DNA of 64,000 nucleotides from Linnemannia schmuckeri. Its lineage: Eukaryota > Mortierellomycota > Mortierellomycetes > Mortierellales > Mortierellaceae. Positions 58,879 through 64,000 of this stretch are shown here, piece after piece. The stretch lies in the NCBI GenBank assembly GCA_029449235.1, contig JANATG010000022.1, positions 248,001-312,000 of the forward strand, given 5' to 3'. The notes beneath the pieces are model-generated. The model made no database searches. It was not told the origin of the DNA and worked only from the letters and a program-made list of their open reading frames with translations. The translations under genes were made by a program, and so were the position numbers. Numbering within the stretch: position 1 is the first letter of the stretch; each line of letters begins with the position of its first letter.

Positions 58879-58905
58879 AAAAAAAAAAAAAAAAAAAAAA
58901 AAAAA
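58879..58905 (+). repeat. A27 homopolymer
   Basis: Run of 27 A in the spacer between AKR copies 3 and 4, about 200 bases beyond the copy 4 stop. Confidence 0.9.
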
Positions 58906-59100
58906 TCAATTGCGTCACCAATCAATCCTTTTGATCAGTTTATTTTAGGCTGAAGAATACTCAAAACAGTCTAACTGTCCTTAATCCCTCAGGCATTCAA
59001 GGGGATAAGTGTTTTATTTCAGGTGGAAAACTCTTGGTCTTTTCATTCGCTACCGGTGCTGTTGCTATCATGGAATACAAAGGTGCGAATTGGGGGGTAT

Positions 59101-60382
59101 CTACTTGCTATCCTTCTCCATGCCCTTCCTGAGCATGAAAATCAGCGTGGGTTCCGTAGGTCCACGGAAGTACCAGTTGGTCGTTGACTTGACATGCTCC
59201 CAGGCTTCATCGAATGCCTTGATCATCTCCTCAGGGAGAGGACCCTTTTCCAACTCGGTCAAGGATTCTTCCAATTGTGCAACTGTCGAGGCGCCTATGA
59301 TGATTCCATCCTTGGCTTCGAGACCCGAATGGTGACGCATCCAACGGAGTGTTGCTTCGAGAAGGGTGAGGTTGTTGGCGGTGGCGACCTTTATGAGTGC
59401 TTGGACGGCCTCGAAGTTTGTCTTTGTCCAGTAGCGTTCACGGAATCTGAGAGGGAATGTAGAATTCAAGTGACGGGTGGTCAGATCACAGATCAGTATC
59501 GATTCCATTTCGGTTTGGCGGGAGAAAACAATACAAAAAAAAAACGCATGAACGAAAGCTTACAATTTTCCGAAACGGGTGTTGGGGTCGTAGCGGCCAC
59601 CCTCCTTGACCTCGTCTTCTGCGAACTTGTACTTGCCAGAAAGGACACCTCCAGAGATAGGATTGAAGGCATAGAAGCTGATGTTGTAGTGCTTGAGGCA
59701 GGGGAGGAGTTCAGTAGTGACGGAGCGAGCGATGGGGTTGTACATTCCTTGGTAGACTGTTGGCAGGACGTATCCGTTCTGCTTGCAGATCTCGTAGATT
59801 TGAGCTACGTTCCATGCCGAGTAGTTTGACAGACCGAACTAGATCGAAGAGTAGGGAAAGAAGTGGGGGTGGGGTATTAGTTTTCGATCGAAGGGTGCAC
59901 AAATAAGCATACGGATACAAACAAGGCACGTCTTTCTTCCTTCAGCTTACTCGCTCAAAGAGTCCCTCTTTGTAGAGATCGTCAATCGCCTTGACAGTCT
60001 CCTCATAAGGAACCGAGTAATCTGGAGCATGCAAGTACAAGATATCGACCCTCTCCGCCTTGAGCGCCTTCAAACTCTCTCTGAACTGAACAGGCAAGTT
60101 CTCCTTGTTATGACTTCCGGGATTAAGAGGATAGACCTTGGTCGCAATCCTCAAATGAGCGGTGGGCAACTGCGAGAGAACGGTTTCCGTGTCGCCATTG
60201 CCATAGATTCGAGCAGTATCGATTTCGATGTGTCCGTGAGCGTAAAAGGTTGTCAGGAAGGGAGCGACGTTTTCGACACCGCGAACACGGACAACAGATG
60301 TCTCTGTGCTGCTGTTCTCGAGACCGAAGGTCATTGTTCCCAGGATGACACGGGGGATGTTGGCAGTCGTTGTGTTTGTCAT
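59101..60382 (-). CDS. Aldo/keto reductase, AKR7 type (array copy 4)
   Basis: Exons 60382-59951, 59838-59564, 59446-59101; 350 aa. The tetrad is intact: EIDTARIYGNG, RIATKVYPL, ILYLHAPDYS. Other landmarks are FGLSNYSAWNVAQIYEICK, SGGVLSGKYKF, ATLRWMRHHSGL and GIIIGASTVAQLEESL. It differs from copies 1 and 2 by a slightly longer exon 2 end (EDEVKEGGRYDPN) and a Lys-rich tail (LRKGMEKDSK). The region directly before its ATG is a long A/C-only (transcript sense) minisatellite, so its leader should be unstructured. Same likely activity as the other copies. Confidence 0.93.
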
Positions 60383-60389
60383 TTTTGTG

Positions 60390-60625
60390 TTGTCTTAGTT
60401 GTTGTCTTAGTTGTTGTTTTGGTTGTTGGTTTGGGTTGTTGGTTTGGTTGTTGGTTTGGGTTGTTGTTTTGGTTGTTGGTTTGGGTTGTTGGTTTGGTTG
60501 TTGGTTTGGTTGTTGGTTTGGGTTGTTGGTTTGGTTGTTGGTTTGGTTGTTGGTTTGGTTGTTGGTTTGGTTGTTCTCGTTGGTTGTGTTGGTTGTGTTG
60601 GCTGTGTTGGTAGTGTTGGTTGTGA
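60390..60625 (+). repeat. TTGTTGGTTTGG minisatellite in the leader of AKR copy 4
   Basis: About 235 bases built from TTGGTTGTTGGTTTGG-type units on the plus strand, starting within 10-20 bases of the copy 4 start codon. In transcript sense it is almost free of G and T, giving an A/C leader of CAAC and CAAA units. It is directly followed (upstream of the gene) by the A42 run. The ORFs it creates (poly Val/Gly/Leu/Trp or Asn/Gln/Thr) are repeat artefacts. Confidence 0.9.
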
Positions 60626-60648
60626 AGTAAGTGTGTGTGCGTTGAATG

Positions 60649-60690
<42 letters not shown>
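60649..60690 (+). repeat. A42 homopolymer
   Basis: Longest homopolymer in the window, 42 A on the plus strand, about 270 bases upstream of AKR copy 4. T-rich in transcript sense, it could act as a nucleosome-excluding poly(dA:dT) promoter tract. Confidence 0.92.
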
Positions 60691-60694
<4 letters not shown>

Positions 60695-61148
60695 TCACCA
60701 TCAACAGAACCTTTATGTTCATAACATCCCTCCTCCCACGGGAGCAGTCAGCAAACAAAGAAGAAAAAGAAAAAAAAAAGGTTCAGTTGTTCTATGCATT
60801 CGTTCACCAAAAGATTCATCCAATCGTGTCGCAGCCACGCACCTCTTTGCTTATGCTTATTTGGTCTCTGTACGCGATCGAATTTTTATTTCCCTTTTCG
60901 TCCTTCTGCCCGTTGCTTTCCCGCCAGCTCATATCTTACAAAACCCAGACCTCCCCTCCTCTCCCTCTCAAAAAGATTATCTCCGCAGCGCAGCCATTCC
61001 AAAAAACACTTGTTCATAAAACCTTTTGCCGTGCTATTTCCATATCTGTCTCAGCCCCCTCTGGTTTTTCATGACCCCAGCCCATTTGCCGTCCAGCTCA
61101 ACACACAGACAAACATATACGCGTCTTGACGTTCTCTCTCTCTCTTTC

Positions 61149-61185
61149 AGATAATTGCGCAAGCGCATCAAGGTTTAGCCAGAAC
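61149..61185 (+). repeat. Duplicated intergenic block (second copy)
   Basis: Paralogue of 57889-57925; the 25-base core ending AGAAC is identical. The two copies are about 3.26 kb apart, which is the spacing of the duplication unit containing one AKR gene. Confidence 0.85.
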
Positions 61186-61465
61186 TTTGAAGCAATCGAA
61201 CGATTGGAGCAAACGGATCTATTTTTTGCTTCTTTTCATGCAAGGTTTAGCATGGAAAAGAAGAAAGCAACGTACAAAGGCAAATTAGAAAAAAGTGTAT
61301 TTGGGGAAAACCATTAACCAGTCAGTAGTATCTTGTGCGTGTTAGAAATGGTACCAGTCGACTTTTCAAGAGAAAACGAAGAACTTAAAGAGAACATGAT
61401 AAGCGAACGACGTGTGGAAGAATGGAAGGACAGACATTCATCTACTCATCATGCAATGCATACGG

Positions 61466-61502
<37 letters not shown>
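61466..61502 (+). repeat. A~37 homopolymer
   Basis: Run of about 37 A between AKR copies 4 and 5. Its position relative to the duplicated block differs from the A27 of the previous spacer, so the two runs probably arose independently. Confidence 0.85.
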
Positions 61503-61504
<2 letters not shown>

Positions 61505-62101
61505 AAAATACTCATCATACAACGTGGCCTTTCAGTGTTTTCTCTCGCTCTAGGATGAGCCAGCGAGTAGCGAAACAAGCTATCCCATATGCCATTATAT
61601 CCCTTCTCCTCCTTGTCAACAATGACATTCACAAAGAATGAGGCTGAGTTGTCGATTTGTCATCGAAGAGCCCTTACTTTGGATGAACGATTTGCCGCTG
61701 CAGCAGTGAGAATCAACCATTAATTTTTTACATAGGTTGACTACTCTTTCCTCTTTCACATAGTGGATAACTCAACAGTTATCGCGTTAACTATGCAAAT
61801 GTCGTCCCTCCCTCCGTCCTCCTCTCTTTCTCTCTTTCCCTCTCTACCTTGCCTTTACCTCTAAGGAAAATAGTGAAAAGTAATAAGAACTGACGTTTGC
61901 ATCGTCTTATTGTTTAATAAACAACATGTTTGTGGATTTTCATCTGGACTGGAAAACATTAAAAGCATGTAAAAAAAAGTAAAAAAAAGTAAAAAAAAGT
62001 AAAAAAAAATAAAAGGCTAATTTTTTTGTTTTACATTGCTACTTTTTTAACAAATAGCTATCAAAAAACACCCGTTCAATTCACTCTATTACTCCCTCCT
62101 T

Positions 62102-63556
62102 TCACTCCTCCTTGGCAGCCTCAGGCTGGGGGTCATGAAAGTACCACTCCGTAATGCCCTTAACATGCTCCCACGCATCATCAAAAGCCTTGACCATCTC
62201 TTCATCCAAAGGACCCTGATCCAACGCCGTCAAATTCTCACGTAACTGATCAACCGTCGAGGCACCCATAATGATTCCGTCCCTGGCATCCAGTCCTGAA
62301 TGGTGGCGCATCCAGCGGAGGGTTGCTTCCAGCAAGGTGATGTTGTGGGTTCTGGCGGCTGTTGCCTTAAGGGTTTCGACGGCTTCGAAGTTTGTCCTGT
62401 TCCAGTACATTCCTCTCACTCTAGTGGGGGGGAGAGGGGTTTTGTGTGTGTGTTGGGCAGAGAGAGGGAAGAGAAGGAAGGAAGGGCGGAGGGAGGAACA
62501 ATTTTTGTCCCACTGTCAGCACTCATACTCAGTCGACAAACAGTCATCAAAGTAACAGCATCAAAATAAAATCGGGACTTACATTGGTCCGATGTGGGTC
62601 TTGGGATCATATCGACTGCCCTCAGGAACATCGCCATCAAACTTGTACTTGCCCGACAACACACCTCCACAAATCGGGTTATAGGCATAGAATCCAATGT
62701 TAAAGTGTTTGAGGCAGGGAAGCAACTCGGGCACGACAGAGCGACCGATGGGGTTATAATTGCCCTGATAGACTGTGGGGAGAACGTATCCGTTCTGTTT
62801 GCAAAGCTCGTGGATGAGTGCTACGTTCCACGATGAGTAGTTTGACAGGCCGAACTAGTGGGTTTTTGTATCAAAGGAAAGGGATCGACAGCAGGGGGGA
62901 AAAACTGACCGTTAGAGCTCATTATGCAACATCCAGCAGCAAGCACCAAACAAACAATAACTTTCTATGCACCTACCCGCTCGAAGAGATCCTCCTTGTA
63001 GAGATCATCAACAGCCTTCAATGTCTCCTCAAAAGACGTCTGATGATCCGGCGCATGCAAATACAAGATATCCACCTTCTCAGCTTCTAAACTCTTCAAA
63101 CTCTCCCTAAACTGCTTCGGCAAGTTCTCTCTCGTGTGACCTCGCCGATTCTTATCCTCCATTACAAACGGCGGAACTTTTGTGGAAATTTTGAAATGAG
63201 AAGTAGGGAGCTGTGCAAGGACCTTTTCGGTGTCGCCGTCGCCGTAGACGAGGGCTGTGTCAATCTCGGTGTGGGCGTGGGAGTGGAAGAGGGTCAGGAA
63301 CGGTGCTACGTTGTGGGCGCCGCGGACGCGGACCATGGAGAAGGAGTCGGGGGCATCAGGTTTCTCGAGTCCGAATGTCATTGTCCTTGTACATTATGTT
63401 TTGTGAATAAAGAAAAGGAGGTTAGTCAGTGATAACTGGTTTTTTTTTTTTTTTTTTTTTTTTTATGCAGCATGAGATAGTGGTTCTTGTTCGTCCATGT
63501 CATTGTGCTCACCCAAGGACAACGCGTGGGATGTTGGCGGTGGCAGTATCTGTCAT
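62102..63556 (-). CDS. Aldo/keto reductase, AKR7 type (array copy 5)
   Basis: Four exons: 63556-63513, 63385-62977, 62854-62583, 62420-62102; 347 aa. It has one more intron than its neighbours, splitting the first strand after IPRVVLG, just before TMTFGLE. The tetrad is intact: EIDTALVYGDG, KISTKVPPF, ILYLHAPDHQ. It is the most divergent copy: a basic insertion (EDKNRRGHTRENLPK), SYSSWN-type change in exon 3, and IGP before the last intron. Other landmarks are CGGVLSGKYKF, ATLRWMRHHSGL and GIIMGASTVDQLRENL. The extra intron carries a T25 run at 63440-63464. Confidence 0.92.
63440..63464 (+). repeat. T25 homopolymer in an AKR copy 5 intron
   Basis: 25 T on the plus strand (A run in the transcript) inside the first intron of copy 5, between donor GGGTGAGC and acceptor TACAAG. 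Confidence 0.9.
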
Positions 63557-64000
63557 GGTTACTGGAATTGTATCTGCTTGTAAAGGACTCAAGGTAGTGA
63601 AAGTGGGGAATGAGAGAAAAGAAAGACAGAAAAAAAAAAAAAAAAAAAATGCAAACAAAGGCATCCTTTTATGCCTCATTGTTCCCTCTCAACTGCCTTT
63701 GTTGATCTTTCGGACGCCAATTCAGGGCATCAATTAATTTATTTTTTTCAATCCATCCATGTATGGACACGATTAGTCGAATCATGCCTACAGTTGAAAA
63801 AAAATGAAGGCGCCGCACTTGCAGGCACGGATGAGTCCGCCGTTCTTCTTCCTGTCCTTCTTTCTTCTCACGGTCAGTTCGGAGGAACCTTAAACCTGCC
63901 CATGCACTATCGATCCAATTGAGTCAAAAATGGAAGACACTGACGTGAACAATGGACGCGTAATCCATCCTAAAAACGCGTATCACCAGGACCACGGCCC
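63557..64000. promoter_or_regulatory. Upstream region of AKR copy 5
   Basis: 444 bases up to the window edge. It contains an A-run of about 20 near 63630-63650 and is presumably the promoter of copy 5. No further gene start is recognised before the edge. Confidence 0.4.

Larger units (their letters stand above)
57434..59100. other. Intergenic spacer, AKR copies 3/4, partly duplicated
   Basis: It contains the block at 57889-57925 that is repeated upstream of copy 4, the CT minisatellite at 58361-58500, a short GAAGAGGCGAGGGTGAA tandem near 58745-58800 and an A27 run at 58879-58905. No gene is seen. Confidence 0.5.
60691..62101. other. Intergenic spacer, AKR copies 4/5, partly duplicated
   Basis: Holds the second copy of the duplicated block (61149-61185), a CT-rich stretch near 61800-61850, an A-run with one break at 61466-61506, and a four-unit AAAAAAAGTA repeat near 61975-62010. 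No gene is seen. Confidence 0.5.

Noticed and set aside
60390..60758. CRISPR-like regular repeat or repeat-protein gene at the minisatellite
   Set aside because: The units are contiguous with no unique spacers, and the long frames (Val/Gly/Leu/Trp or Asn/Gln/Thr repeats) arise from the repeat itself.

Overview
The window reads as nuclear DNA of an early-diverging filamentous fungus, most likely Mortierellomycota (Mortierella/Linnemannia type). This is an inference from short GT-AG introns, a frame-broken F-box/LRR gene, DIRS-like and DUF6589-like debris, Crinkler-type N-terminal domains, long homopolymer runs and CT-rich leaders. No ribosomal marker is present, so the genus is not proven.

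Layout. 0-5 kb: decayed accessory sequence (a DIRS-like tyrosine-recombinase retroelement, a DUF6589-like gene and an F-box/LRR gene, all minus strand and all broken). 5.8-7.2 kb: a Gln-rich protein. 7.3-10.8 kb: two nearly identical inverted arms enclosing a decayed reading frame whose C-terminus looks like a TnpB/Fanzor nuclease. 10.8-13.7 kb: AT-rich, no gene seen. 13.7-35.1 kb: mostly conserved housekeeping genes: a Ser-rich unknown, SKI8/WDR61, the alpha subunit of mitochondrial processing peptidase, a Sec2-type Rab exchange factor, DDB1 and a GNAT acetyltransferase. This stretch holds a 5.2 kb divergent intergenic region. 37.3-42.0 kb: five Crinkler-like N-terminal (ubiquitin-fold) modules in one orientation, at least two of them broken and none with a visible effector domain. 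42.2-51.6 kb: VPS4 and a large class 3 lipase, transcribed divergently. 51.8-63.6 kb: a head-to-tail array of five aldo/keto reductase genes of the aflatoxin-aldehyde-reductase (AKR7) type, four open and one dead.

The housekeeping genes are resolved to exon level. Where junctions are given, GT-AG (once GC-AG) boundaries keep frame and total lengths match the known families: 303 aa SKI8, 562 aa MPP alpha, 1180 aa DDB1, 440 aa VPS4. The AKR genes share two intron positions, and two intergenic regions of the array share a 37-base block, so the array grew by segmental tandem duplication. SKI8, MPP alpha, SEC2, DDB1 and VPS4 act in unrelated processes; I see no functional cluster among them. The coherent accessory units are the AKR array, the Crinkler-header array and the inverted-repeat element.
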